Shown here: positions 19,059 to 26,943 of the stretch, one piece after another
Layout of the letters: every line of letters starts with the position of its first letter
How positions within the stretch are numbered: position 1 is the stretch's first letter
Origin: an uncultured Dyadobacter sp.
GTDB lineage: Bacteria; Bacteroidota; Bacteroidia; Cytophagales; Spirosomataceae
Length of the DNA stretch: 64,000 nt
Assembly: GCF_946482605.1 (NCBI RefSeq)
Contig: NZ_CAMLSE010000014.1
Coordinates: 1 to 64,000, forward strand
Direction: 5' to 3'
Program-made: the position numbers and the translations under genes
The notes under the pieces: model-generated
Told to the model about the DNA's origin: nothing
The model's database searches: none
The model's input: only the letters and a program-made list of their open reading frames with translations

Positions 19059-19535
19059 TTAGTTTGATGACCGCCCGGCCGTTTTTCTCCCTTCCAGATA
19101 TACCGTTAGCTTCTCGACGTTCTGCTTCAAGCCTTCGGCAGCATTGTGCGCCTTTACGATGGTAATCAACTGCTCCGCCGATTCGAACAGCATGTGCCAC
19201 TTCAGGAATGTCTCGTCCCCCTGTGCTTCAAACTCCACCGTGGTTTGAAAGTTTGGATTGAAATGCTGGTAGACAATCTTTTCAAAAGGTATCACTTCTT
19301 TAAAAACCGATCTGTTAGGATAATTTTTACCGTCAGGACCATGCATGGTCAGTTCCCAAACGCCGCCCGGCACGAGGTCCATGGTTTTTATGGTATTGGT
19401 AAAACCATTAGGTCCCCACCATTTGGCGATGTGCTCCGGCTGAGTCCAGACTTCCCACACCAGCTCGATCGGCGCATTTAGTTTACGGGTGATGATCAGT
19501 TCGCGATCGTGCGTGCTACTCTTTTCATTTTCCAT
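19059..19535 (-). CDS. SRPBCC (AHSA1-like) protein
   Basis: This 158-residue protein of the AHSA1/START-like fold has the familiar phrases ITRKLNAPIELVWEVWTQPEHIAKWWGPNGFTNT and EVIPFEKIVYQHF, in pieces. These small hydrophobic-cavity proteins in Bacteroidota are commonly encoded directly downstream of an ArsR-type regulator, as here. Their ligand is generally unknown. It overlaps the ArsR gene by 11 bases and is one base from the hydrolase ATG, so translation is probably coupled. Paralogs in this window are at 33045 and 38044. Confidence 0.92.
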   Translation of the reverse strand: MENEKSSTHDRELIITRKLNAPIELVWEVWTQPEHIAKWWGPNGFTNTIKTMDLVPGGVWELTMHGPDGKNYPNRSVFKEVIPFEKIVYQHFNPNFQTTVEFEAQGDETFLKWHMLFESAEQLITIVKAHNAAEGLKQNVEKLTVYLEGRKTAGRSSN

Positions 19536-19857
19536 ACCTTTCCTTTTTTAGTTGTTCCAAATAGGTTTCCAACGAATCCAGCTTACTTTCCCAATGCTTC
19601 TTATATTGCTCCACCCAAACCGACACCTCGTTCAGCTTATCGAGGCGAGCTTCGCAAATGTGGTCCCTACCCTCTTTGCGGATGAAAATCAACCCGCAAT
19701 CGGTCAGGATTTTTACATGAAGTGAAATGGCCTGGCGCGTTACATCAAAGTGCTCCGCAATGGTATTGACATTCTGGGGTTCGGCCGCCAACATACCGAT
19801 GATTGCCCGGCGGGTCGGATCGGCAATGGCCTGGTATACATCTCTTCGCGCTCTCAT
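19525..19857 (-). CDS. ArsR-family transcriptional repressor (module 1)
   Basis: This 110-residue winged-helix protein starts MRARRDVYQAIADPTRRAI, with the HTH around NTIAEHFDVTRQAISLHVKIL. There is no ArsR metal-binding cysteine pair (the family's ELCVC motif is absent), so it belongs to the non-metal ArsR branch that pairs with SRPBCC proteins. The ATG at 19857 is chosen; the frame from 19866 would use TTG inside the operator. It heads a three-gene operon. Two 16-bp palindromes and a Bacteroidota-type promoter lie directly upstream, which fits autorepression. Its paralog is at 38549, with recognition helix ISRPAVSQHIKIL instead of VTRQAISLHVKIL. Confidence 0.93.
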   Translation of the reverse strand: MRARRDVYQAIADPTRRAIIGMLAAEPQNVNTIAEHFDVTRQAISLHVKILTDCGLIFIRKEGRDHICEARLDKLNEVSVWVEQYKKHWESKLDSLETYLEQLKKERYGK

Positions 19858-19862
19858 AACAT

Positions 19863-19878
19863 GCAAGTATTTGCTTGC
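19863..19878. promoter_or_regulatory. Operator O1 of ArsR module 1
   Basis: The palindrome GCAAGTATTTGCTTGC has 5-bp arms GCAAG/CTTGC around TATTTG. It lies between the -7 element and the ArsR ATG and covers the expected transcription start. A near-identical copy lies 26 bases away at 19889. Confidence 0.7.
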
Positions 19879-19908
19879 AAATATATATGCAAGTATTTAC
19901 TTGCGCAA
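19878..19908 (-). promoter_or_regulatory. Promoter of ArsR module 1 (Bacteroidota type)
   Basis: On the minus strand a TTG at 19906-19908 is followed after exactly 20 bases by TATATTTG at 19878-19885, a full match to TAnnTTTG. The -7 element touches operator O1, and operator O2 fills the spacer, so a bound repressor would block RNA polymerase directly. Confidence 0.7.
19889..19904. promoter_or_regulatory. Operator O2 of ArsR module 1
   Basis: The palindrome GCAAGTATTTACTTGC differs from O1 by one central base and lies in the spacer between -33 and -7 of the ArsR promoter. Confidence 0.7.
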
Positions 19909-20013
19909 TTTTTCATAACTATATTTAAGGGGTTGCTGAATGATTTTGCAAATTGGCGCACTCGCCCCCTGCGAATGTCCTTTACAGGGCGCATGGTTGA
20001 TGCGGAGACATGC

Positions 20014-20021
20014 TACTTTTG
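20014..20021 (+). promoter_or_regulatory. -7 element of VOC gene promoter
   Basis: TACTTTTG matches TAnnTTTG and lies 49 bases before the VOC ATG. The -33 partner is not at the ideal distance. The paralogous VOC gene at 27784 has the same octamer at 27736-27743. Confidence 0.4.
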
Positions 20022-20070
20022 CATGAGTCAACAACTAAAAACATATCTATCCACTTCAAATTTTTCAGCT

Positions 20071-20505
20071 ATGCCTAAAATCAATCCTTACCTCAACTTT
20101 GACGGAAACGCAGAAGAGGCCTTTATTTTCTACAAATCGGTATTTGGCGGCGAATTCCAGGGCGTACACAAAATGGAAGGTGCACCCGGCACTGAGAATT
20201 TGCCTGAAAATGAAAAAAACCGCATTATGCACATTTCGTTGCCCATCGGCAATGGGGATCTGCTGATGGCCTCCGACATTATGCCTTCGATGGGCCAAAC
20301 GCTCAACCTGGGCAACAACAACTACATATCTGTTTTCGCTGACAGCCGCGAGCAGGCCGATCATCTCTTCAATGGCCTTTCCGCAGGCGGTACCATCGAG
20401 ATGCCGTTGGAAGATGCCTTCTGGGGTGACTATTTCGGTGCTTTTGAAGATAAATATGGAGTGCGTTGGATGATCAATTATCCATCGCAAAACGCCACGA
20501 TGTAA
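20071..20505 (+). CDS. VOC family protein (PhnB-like)
   Basis: This 144-residue single-domain vicinal-oxygen-chelate protein of the PhnB/YP_001051499-like type reads PYLNFDGNAEEAFIFYKSVFGGEF at the N-terminus and DAFWGDYFGAFEDKYGVRWMINY at the C-terminus, in pieces. This family is related to 3-demethylubiquinone methyltransferases and glyoxalases; most members have unknown ligands. The ATG at 20071 fits the family start; a much longer in-frame extension to 19750 crosses the ArsR operators and is rejected. It is divergent from the ArsR operon. A clear terminator follows at 20510. Confidence 0.92.
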   Translation: MPKINPYLNFDGNAEEAFIFYKSVFGGEFQGVHKMEGAPGTENLPENEKNRIMHISLPIGNGDLLMASDIMPSMGQTLNLGNNNYISVFADSREQADHLFNGLSAGGTIEMPLEDAFWGDYFGAFEDKYGVRWMINYPSQNATM

Positions 20506-20509
20506 CAAC

Positions 20510-20544
20510 AACGGGCCGGAGAATTCCTTCGGCCCGTTTTTTTT
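20510..20544. terminator. Bidirectional rho-independent terminator
   Basis: A 9-bp perfect stem (AACGGGCCG at 20510-20518, CGGCCCGTT at 20530-20538) with an 11-base loop is followed by eight T's in all. It lies between the convergent VOC and VWA genes, four bases past the VOC stop. Confidence 0.85.
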
Positions 20545-20550
20545 GCCGCA

Positions 20551-23325
20551 TTATTGACCGGCGAGCTTCTTAGCCTGCGCTTCAAGGATCAGTTGCAGGT
20601 CCGCGCTGGCATCCGTTACATGTGCGTAGGAACCCATTCCAAGTTCACTGAGTTTTTTCAGCTTCTGCCCGGTGTGCTCATTTCGTCCGAATGTGAAGAC
20701 GCTCAGATACACATCCTGCCGGGCATTTTGCCGGATCATGTCCGTCACTTCGTCACTGACCGGGAATTCGCCATCGGTAGCGAGTACGATCCGGTTGTTG
20801 CCGGCGCGGATGTACTGCTTGTTGGCAGTTTTGTAAGCCAGTTTAATGCCCTCATTCCCATCGGTATCTCCGTCGGATTGCAAAAGATCGATCATACGGG
20901 AGATTTCGGCCGCCTTAGAACCCGAAGTCGGTTTCAGCACGACCCGCGCTTTCCCCGAATACAGTACAATGGAAATCATATCTTCCGGCCTCACGAGTGT
21001 CAGCAGGGATTTAATGGAGCGTTTCAGCAAGGGCAGCTTGTACGGGGAGTTCATGGAGGACGAAACGTCCAGCAGCAGCACCATATTGTTAGCAGCAAAA
21101 CCATCCAGCGAACGGGTCTTGTTTTGCAGTTGTGCTTGACGGTCCACATACACCGTATCCACGCGTACCCGCTCTACATATACGGTATCGCGCGTCACCT
21201 GGGCCAGGGGCGCGGCCTCGTTGCTGGTTGGTTTCGCAGCCTGCCCGGTGTTCCGCTTCGGAATTTCGTTACCGGTTCCGGTTTGGGTAGAAACCGGTTC
21301 GGCGGCCTTCGGCTCGTTGCGGGTGGTCAGCGGCGGGTCGGCAACCTTTTGTGGTGCAATCCGGCGGAAAGCAAAAACATCCGGCTCATTGATGGTTTTC
21401 AGCAATCCAGCCTTTGAAAGTTCTATAAAATTGTTGTATTCATAAACCAGTTCATTGTTATAGAAGTAATAAAACGACTCATAAGGATGAGCCGCAAAAC
21501 CGGACCTCTCAGGCTTATACTGCTGTACTTTTTCCGCAAAACGGGTTGCATTCGCGCCCAGATCCTCATAAGGTGTGTAGGGACAAAGTCCGTTGTTACG
21601 TCCGTAGCGCTGCAAACCTTTCATATTCTTATACTCGTCGGCGATGAGCTGGCGGGCGTCGTTTTCCAGTTGGGTCGTTTCAGGCAGCTTCGATGCCTCG
21701 CCTCTCAGATAGTCCCGGACCCCGAAAAGTGCCTGATGTCCATTGTCCATACTTTTCAGCATGGCGGTGCCCGCAATATACCAGGAAGCGGCGGGGGTAG
21801 CATTGGGATAGCTTTCGTGAATGCGGCGTACGTCTTCGTACAGCTGTTCCTTCTTTTTATCCAGCAAATCAAAAAGCACTACATAGCGGTCCAGGATAGC
21901 GTCGGAGCGTTTGAGCTGGTCCTGGAGATATCGCTTTTCACCGGTATACCGGATCAGTTCGATGCTCAGTCCGTCCATTTCCTGCAAAATATTCATCAGC
22001 ACTTCCGCCTGTCCCGTCACCGACTTCCGGTAGGGTTCGGGAATGGCTGAACTGGCGCTCAGCAACAATGCATATTCCGAAGAAGGCACCTTGAAATCTT
22101 CATGCGTGTAGCTGAGATTGGCCCGTTTCTGGGCTTTCGCCGGATCGCGGTAATATTCTGCCGAACTCTGGTAGCCTCGCAGGATCATTTGCAACAAATG
22201 CATTTGCCTGAGCGACTGATTGATCCAGTCCACATACTGGTTCAAGGTAGCAATGGTGGCGGGTCCCGCCGGAGACGCCGCTTTTTTTACATTCAAAGGA
22301 GCAAAAGACTTATCCGTAAAGGGAGCCGTTTGCTTATCGGCAGCGCTTACTTCCCGCTTTGGCTCCTGAGCGATCACAGGGCTGAATGCCGGATAATGCA
22401 GCAGATGCCACCTGGGAATGCTGTATCCTGCAAAGGATTTGTACATCGCCAGCATATCCTGATTAAACTGCTTCAAAAGCGACATATAAACCTCATTCCC
22501 ATGCCGCGACGACTGTTGCGCTGCGAAAGTATGGTCGTCCAGCGCCCGTCGTTTGATGTCCTGCATGGAAACCAAAGCCGATTTGAAACTACCCACCATG
22601 TCCGAAGCCGGATATTCGAGTTGCGTATGGGTATTCGCGATCGTTGCCAGCGCCTTTTCATCATCCAGCATGCTCTGCCGTACCAGCGCAACAGGCCATT
22701 CCGAGCGTATTTCTTCGTTGAGATAGTAAGGTAGCGCTTCCAGCAGCCGTTGCTGAGCCCCGATCACTTCCCCCATCGCCTTCTCGGTGACCAGGTAAGG
22801 ATCGCCCGCGTTATAAGGTTGATGTTTTTGATAAATCTGCTGGATTTGGGTATAAAATGCTGTTTTATCGCGGGCAAAGCGTTCAAAAAGAGATTGCATT
22901 TCATCCAATAGTGTCCCGGATTTTTTCAGATTATCACGTTCGTAGTCTTTCAGTCGCACATAGGTTTCGAGTGCCTTGCAGGTTTCGTCCAGCTTATTGA
23001 GCACTTTCCAGACGTTTTCGGCACCGGCCTGAAGTTGTTTCTTTTCCTGAGCGTTAAGGCCCGCCCCGGCCTGCGCCTTTTTGTAATAATACTCTTCCAG
23101 TGGCCCGGAGGAGGGTAATCGTAATCCATACTCCGATTTTTTACGGTACCGGACTACCTCTTCCTGGTAGTCCCGAAGCATTTCGAATCGCCGGATCACC
23201 AGTTCCGATGATTCGCTCAAAAATGCAACATAATGATTGAGCGCAACCTGAGGCAGCTCCTTCTGAGCCGCTACGGGACTGATAATGAATGCAAAAAGAA
23301 TGATCAGGATGGAGAATCGCCTCAT
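20551..23325 (-). CDS. Secreted VWA-domain protein
   Basis: This 924-residue protein has a signal peptide (MRRFSILIILFAFIISPVAAQ). A long, mostly helical N-terminal region of about 650 residues has no recognised domain. A low-complexity, Pro/Thr/Glu-rich linker follows at about 660-730. The C-terminal von Willebrand factor A domain starts near 745. Its MIDAS is intact: DVSSSM, a threonine in DGDTDGNEG, and Asp in ATDGEFPVS. VWA domains mediate metal-dependent protein binding. The helical part repeatedly contains Tyr/Glu-rich segments and may interact with the cell envelope. The gene stands alone. The partner and process are unknown. Confidence 0.85.
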   Translation of the reverse strand: MRRFSILIILFAFIISPVAAQKELPQVALNHYVAFLSESSELVIRRFEMLRDYQEEVVRYRKKSEYGLRLPSSGPLEEYYYKKAQAGAGLNAQEKKQLQAGAENVWKVLNKLDETCKALETYVRLKDYERDNLKKSGTLLDEMQSLFERFARDKTAFYTQIQQIYQKHQPYNAGDPYLVTEKAMGEVIGAQQRLLEALPYYLNEEIRSEWPVALVRQSMLDDEKALATIANTHTQLEYPASDMVGSFKSALVSMQDIKRRALDDHTFAAQQSSRHGNEVYMSLLKQFNQDMLAMYKSFAGYSIPRWHLLHYPAFSPVIAQEPKREVSAADKQTAPFTDKSFAPLNVKKAASPAGPATIATLNQYVDWINQSLRQMHLLQMILRGYQSSAEYYRDPAKAQKRANLSYTHEDFKVPSSEYALLLSASSAIPEPYRKSVTGQAEVLMNILQEMDGLSIELIRYTGEKRYLQDQLKRSDAILDRYVVLFDLLDKKKEQLYEDVRRIHESYPNATPAASWYIAGTAMLKSMDNGHQALFGVRDYLRGEASKLPETTQLENDARQLIADEYKNMKGLQRYGRNNGLCPYTPYEDLGANATRFAEKVQQYKPERSGFAAHPYESFYYFYNNELVYEYNNFIELSKAGLLKTINEPDVFAFRRIAPQKVADPPLTTRNEPKAAEPVSTQTGTGNEIPKRNTGQAAKPTSNEAAPLAQVTRDTVYVERVRVDTVYVDRQAQLQNKTRSLDGFAANNMVLLLDVSSSMNSPYKLPLLKRSIKSLLTLVRPEDMISIVLYSGKARVVLKPTSGSKAAEISRMIDLLQSDGDTDGNEGIKLAYKTANKQYIRAGNNRIVLATDGEFPVSDEVTDMIRQNARQDVYLSVFTFGRNEHTGQKLKKLSELGMGSYAHVTDASADLQLILEAQAKKLAGQ

Positions 23326-23440
23326 ACGTAAGCAGCTGAAAGAATGTGTGTTACCGAATGCGCGAAGGTCGGGATTTTACCCGAAATATGACAGTACACA
23401 CTCTTCCGTAAAATAAGTCAGCTGTGAGCGACTGGCTTTT

Positions 23441-23971
23441 CTAGTTTTTCCGCTCGAAAAAATACTTGTTATAGGCGAATTTGCAGGGATAACTTTCGTA
23501 GCCTTTCGTGCTCATCTGCAGGTAATCCTTGCCATCCACCGTTTCGGTGGTGATGTGAAATTGCATGGAACTGTCTGCCTCAATGAACAGCGTGCCGGGA
23601 TGAGCCCTGGTGGAATCCGTATAAATCGACAGGATTCCGAATTCAATTTGCTTATCCGTAACGTTCTTCACTTCGAGTTTCCAGTTGCCTTTCACACTGG
23701 GGAAATGGTGGGTGTTATCGTGCGATATCAGCGAACCGTCGGAAAAGAACTCATAGGAAAATACGCCTCTCTTCATCTGTACCAGCTGTTTCCAGTCCTC
23801 GTCCACCGTTTTCTTCCCGTAGGTAAAGCCGACCACCGCATTCCAGTACCCTACCAAAGAAGTATATTCCGGTTCCGGCGCTTTATCGACCTTTTTGTCG
23901 TCCTCGCATCCCGCATTCACATTCAGGAAAGCGGCACAAATTATCCATGCGTAAAATCCGATTTTTTTCAT
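23441..23971 (-). CDS. Lipoprotein, lipocalin-like
   Basis: The ATG at 23971 gives 176 residues with a lipoprotein signal (MKKIGFYAWIICAAF, then VNAGC with the lipidated Cys). The mature part is beta-rich, opens with TSLVGYWNAVVGFTYG, and carries GNWKLEVKN and the tail YLQMSTKGYESYPCKFAYNKYFFERK, read in pieces. This resembles the lipocalin-like lipoproteins (LVGtW motif) common in Bacteroidota, with no known ligand. The outer or periplasmic membrane location is inferred from the lipobox. An in-frame extension upstream to 24028 lacks the signal context. Confidence 0.75.
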   Translation of the reverse strand: MKKIGFYAWIICAAFLNVNAGCEDDKKVDKAPEPEYTSLVGYWNAVVGFTYGKKTVDEDWKQLVQMKRGVFSYEFFSDGSLISHDNTHHFPSVKGNWKLEVKNVTDKQIEFGILSIYTDSTRAHPGTLFIEADSSMQFHITTETVDGKDYLQMSTKGYESYPCKFAYNKYFFERKN

Positions 23972-24078
23972 AGTCAAGTCATCATAAGGTTGAATGTGAG
24001 CCGCATTTTCGGAGCGACCGCAATTCAAAACTAGATATACCTGACGCCGGTATCAACCGGCAATCGACGACCGACTTT

Positions 24079-24879
24079 TTAAATAGACAAACGGGGCGAC
24101 TTCGGGTGAAGGTAGGTTGACAGCTCCATGACATCCACTTTCAGCATCCGGCTTTTGAAAAGATCGGCCTTATACTTGAAAATAAAGTTCCGGAGCGACA
24201 TACCCGTCTGGTTCATGACACAGAGGTTGGCCACTTCTTCGGAGATGCTAAAATGCATCAGCAATTCGGGAACCCGGATATTTCTGTTGGCATGCAGCTC
24301 ATTGCGCAGGTATTCGATGATCGTTCCTGCGAGGTGCTGGCGATTCGCTTTTTCCTCTACTTTCTTACTTTCAAAATTGTTCCTGGCCAGAATGGTGACT
24401 ATCAGGTCGATGCTGCCGCGAATGAGCTTGTTGTGTGAAGTAGGTTGCTGGGTTACTTCGAAAAGGATCTGGTTGATCAGGTAAACGATCGTCTGCGCGT
24501 CACGTTCGTGCTGCAGTGGCCTGCCTTGCGTGAGCCGCACGCTATCGCAAATGTGCTCAGCCTGCTTGTAAGTATCGGCAAAATCAGGACTGAATGCTTT
24601 TTTTTGCTGAAAATCCTCCGCCAGCCAGGTGTCGAAAGCAATCATGAAGAGCTCACTATCCGGGTCTTCCTGAAATATCGGATGCTGGTGGGGGCGAAGA
24701 AAAATAATGCCCTGCCTGGCGTAGTCGTAAAGCCTGCCATCGAGGCTGAAATGGCCCTCCCCGGAAGTGATGAAGAGCATTCTATAGTGGCTGCTCAGCT
24801 CCCGGCCGGATTCCCAGATCCGGGTTTTGCATTGCACTAAATGGTATTTTTTATGCGCATTAAATTGAATAGGACTCAT
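24079..24879 (-). CDS. AraC-like regulator with a truncated DNA-binding domain
   Basis: This 266-residue protein has an AraC-type N-terminal cupin sensor at about residues 10-110 (LLFITSGEGHFSLDG-like strand order and FLRPHQHPIF), then helices. The C-terminal region, from about residue 185, resembles only the first half of an AraC/XylS HTH_18 domain (VPELLMHFSISEEVANL, then TGMSLRNFIFKYKADLFKSRML). The protein stops at SPRLSI, where the second helix-turn-helix should begin. I looked at the other two frames past the stop and saw no HTH there. It may be a decayed regulator or a single-HTH variant. It lies upstream of the two-component genes on the same strand but is not clearly in their operon. 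Confidence 0.7.
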   Translation of the reverse strand: MSPIQFNAHKKYHLVQCKTRIWESGRELSSHYRMLFITSGEGHFSLDGRLYDYARQGIIFLRPHQHPIFQEDPDSELFMIAFDTWLAEDFQQKKAFSPDFADTYKQAEHICDSVRLTQGRPLQHERDAQTIVYLINQILFEVTQQPTSHNKLIRGSIDLIVTILARNNFESKKVEEKANRQHLAGTIIEYLRNELHANRNIRVPELLMHFSISEEVANLCVMNQTGMSLRNFIFKYKADLFKSRMLKVDVMELSTYLHPKSPRLSI

Positions 24880-25003
24880 ATCACTAACCGCCTGCTGATC
24901 GTCCCAAGTTTGTCAATCATCATTTCCAACAAAAATACAAATCGCGGAACGCCTGTTTTTGATACCTGAACAGGCCTTTTTTCATGCAGAAGTAGACGAC
25001 CGG

Positions 25004-25756
25004 TTATTTGCCCAACCAGTTTTTGAACTCCGTTATACGCTCTGAGCTCACAAAAGCTTCCTGCACGGCGGCGGGGTTTAGCTCGATTTTCAGCCTCCCG
25101 GCCGATATCGTATGCATTTCACGGATGGCCCTGAGAGAGATCAGCATGTTGCGGTTGATGCGAAAAAACGCGGCGGGGTCCAGCATTTGCGAGAGCTTTT
25201 CAAGGCTGTACTCTACCGCAAAATGCCGGCCGTCGGTCAATCGCAGGAAAGTGGCCCGCTCTTCGATCGTAAAGTAGGCAATTTCGGATGTCTGGAACGT
25301 AAAAACCCGCGAACCTGCCGTGACGAGGAAGCGGTCTTTGTATTTTTCAGTTGGAGAAACAGCGTGGTTAACCTCTCCCCCATAACTATTCACTTCATTT
25401 ATTTTTCGGAATTTGTTCAACGAAGCCTGCAATTCCAGCGGGTTAATCGGTTTCAGCAGGTAATCAATGCTGTGTGCCCTGAATGCCCGGAGCATGTAAT
25501 CATCGAATGCGGTCGTAAAAATGATCGGGATCATCAGGTTCTGGCTTTCGATGATCCGGAACCCGTTGTCGTCTTCCAGGTGTATGTCGAGAAAGATCAG
25601 GTCCGGCTGGACATTCGAATCGTTGCGGAGGTAAGCAATGGTTTCAAAAACAGAGGGGATCGTGGCCAGTACCGTGATCGTCGGATCAATGCCGCGGATC
25701 AGGTTCTGCAAACGTTCCGCGCTCAGTTCTTCGTCCTCTATGATCAGTACATTCAT
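25004..25756 (-). CDS. LytTR-family response regulator
   Basis: This 250-residue protein has an N-terminal receiver domain (MNVLIIEDEELS, with phosphoacceptor Asp57 in IFLDIHLEDDNG and a Lys in YLLKPINPLEL). A C-terminal LytTR DNA-binding domain follows (TSEIAYFTIEERATFLRLTDG, then FFRINRNMLISLRAI). It is the classic partner of LytS/YpdA-type kinases; the kinase gene overlaps its start by four bases (ATGA), so translation is coupled. Targets in Bacteroidota systems of this kind are seldom known. The direction of phosphotransfer is from the gene upstream at 25753. Confidence 0.95.
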   Translation of the reverse strand: MNVLIIEDEELSAERLQNLIRGIDPTITVLATIPSVFETIAYLRNDSNVQPDLIFLDIHLEDDNGFRIIESQNLMIPIIFTTAFDDYMLRAFRAHSIDYLLKPINPLELQASLNKFRKINEVNSYGGEVNHAVSPTEKYKDRFLVTAGSRVFTFQTSEIAYFTIEERATFLRLTDGRHFAVEYSLEKLSQMLDPAAFFRINRNMLISLRAIREMHTISAGRLKIELNPAAVQEAFVSSERITEFKNWLGK

Positions 25757-26841
25757 GACAATAAAGGTATTTTAACTGTAAAATGTCCGCCCGCCTGCTC
25801 AATGATTACATCCTTGTCCTGCAACAGTTTGTATCTGTTCACGATGTTTTTCAAGCCCAGCCGCGTTGTAGGTTGGTCCTGTTGCCGCAATTGCAGGGGA
25901 TTGGTAACCACCAGCATTTCACCGGCAATGGAAATGCTGATCACCAGCGGGTTTGCGAGCGACATTGTATTGTGCTTTACCGCATTCTCGACCAGTAGCT
26001 GCAATGTCAGCGGGATCACCGAATAGCGTTCCAGGTCGCTCAGGGATAGCACGGATTCGAGTACCACCTTTTCTTTGAAACGGGTCCGCAGCAAGTACAT
26101 ATAGGTATCCAGAAATTTCATTTCTTCTTTCAGACTGATTTTATCCAGTTCCGACTGTTCCAGAATGTATCTGTAGGCGGCAGACAGTTCCTGGATAAAC
26201 TCCCCCGACTGCTCCGGCCGCGATTCTACCAGCGACGACAGCACACTCAGGTTGTTGAACAGGAAATGCGGGCTTACCTGATTCTTCAATGCCAGGAAAC
26301 GGGCTCGCATGTTCTCCTTTTCCAGCTTCTCCGAATCCAGCAGCAGCTTTTTCATTTTTTCCTGCACCTGATTACTCACGCAAAGGTAATAGGCGGCTAT
26401 GAGCGCCAGGATGGTCAAAGCCTGGCCGGCGCGCCACCGGGTATGTATGGCGGCCCTGAAATGAGGGTCCGACAGTGCCGGTCGCGGCAACGGATTCCAG
26501 AATTGGCTCATCAGTCCCCAGGTACGGATCAGCAGCATGTGAAAAACAAAGGCCATGAGCACGGCCGGGATGAGCGTGATGAGCTGGTTGCGGATGCTGA
26601 ATGCCGGTGACTTGTCCGACCCGGTCGCAGCGGCCAGTTTTCGCAACATCCAGTCGACAAGGTAAATCCAGGTGGTATAGAAAATCGTACTGATGACGAT
26701 TTCCATAAAAAACAGTGGCAAGTTACCGGGAATGGTATACCAGTAATCCTGAGGAACGTTTATATAGGTACGTAAGGGAATATAAACCAGCGCAAGGGCG
26801 AAACCCAGCAACCATTTTTGCCCGAAACGATGAGGCCGCAT
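25753..26841 (-). CDS. LytS/YpdA-type sensor histidine kinase
   Basis: This 362-residue protein (ATG at 26841) has four N-terminal membrane segments. It then has the HisK_5/His_kinase region KNQVSPHFLFNNLSVLSSLVE with the phosphoacceptor His in SPHFLFNNL, and a HATPase-like end with LVENAVKHNT and GLKNIVNRY. No periplasmic sensor domain of size is visible, so the signal is probably membrane- or small-loop-borne. The upstream in-frame start at 26919 lengthens it by 26 residues and looks less likely. It overlaps the response regulator gene at its stop. Its promoter region is divergent from the DUF1080 gene at 26944. Confidence 0.93.
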   Translation of the reverse strand: MRPHRFGQKWLLGFALALVYIPLRTYINVPQDYWYTIPGNLPLFFMEIVISTIFYTTWIYLVDWMLRKLAAATGSDKSPAFSIRNQLITLIPAVLMAFVFHMLLIRTWGLMSQFWNPLPRPALSDPHFRAAIHTRWRAGQALTILALIAAYYLCVSNQVQEKMKKLLLDSEKLEKENMRARFLALKNQVSPHFLFNNLSVLSSLVESRPEQSGEFIQELSAAYRYILEQSELDKISLKEEMKFLDTYMYLLRTRFKEKVVLESVLSLSDLERYSVIPLTLQLLVENAVKHNTMSLANPLVISISIAGEMLVVTNPLQLRQQDQPTTRLGLKNIVNRYKLLQDKDVIIEQAGGHFTVKIPLLS

Positions 26842-26943
26842 AGTCAAACAAATGAGTTGGAGCGGCAAAAATAAGGCAATTTGGTGAAAAATTATCAGTA
26901 TTTTGGCGCACCGAAACAATACTCACATTTAAACCAAACCCTT

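Noticed and set aside
19750..20070. In-frame upstream extension of the VOC gene
   Set aside because: It crosses the ArsR start and operators; homologs start at the MPKINPYLNF segment, so the ATG at 20071 is used.
20554..21417. 287-codon frame on the plus strand over the VWA gene
   Set aside because: It is opposite a clear VWA domain with an intact MIDAS and has no recognisable pattern.
24040..24078. Frameshifted continuation of the AraC-like protein
   Set aside because: Translating the two other frames past the stop gave no helix-turn-helix pattern.
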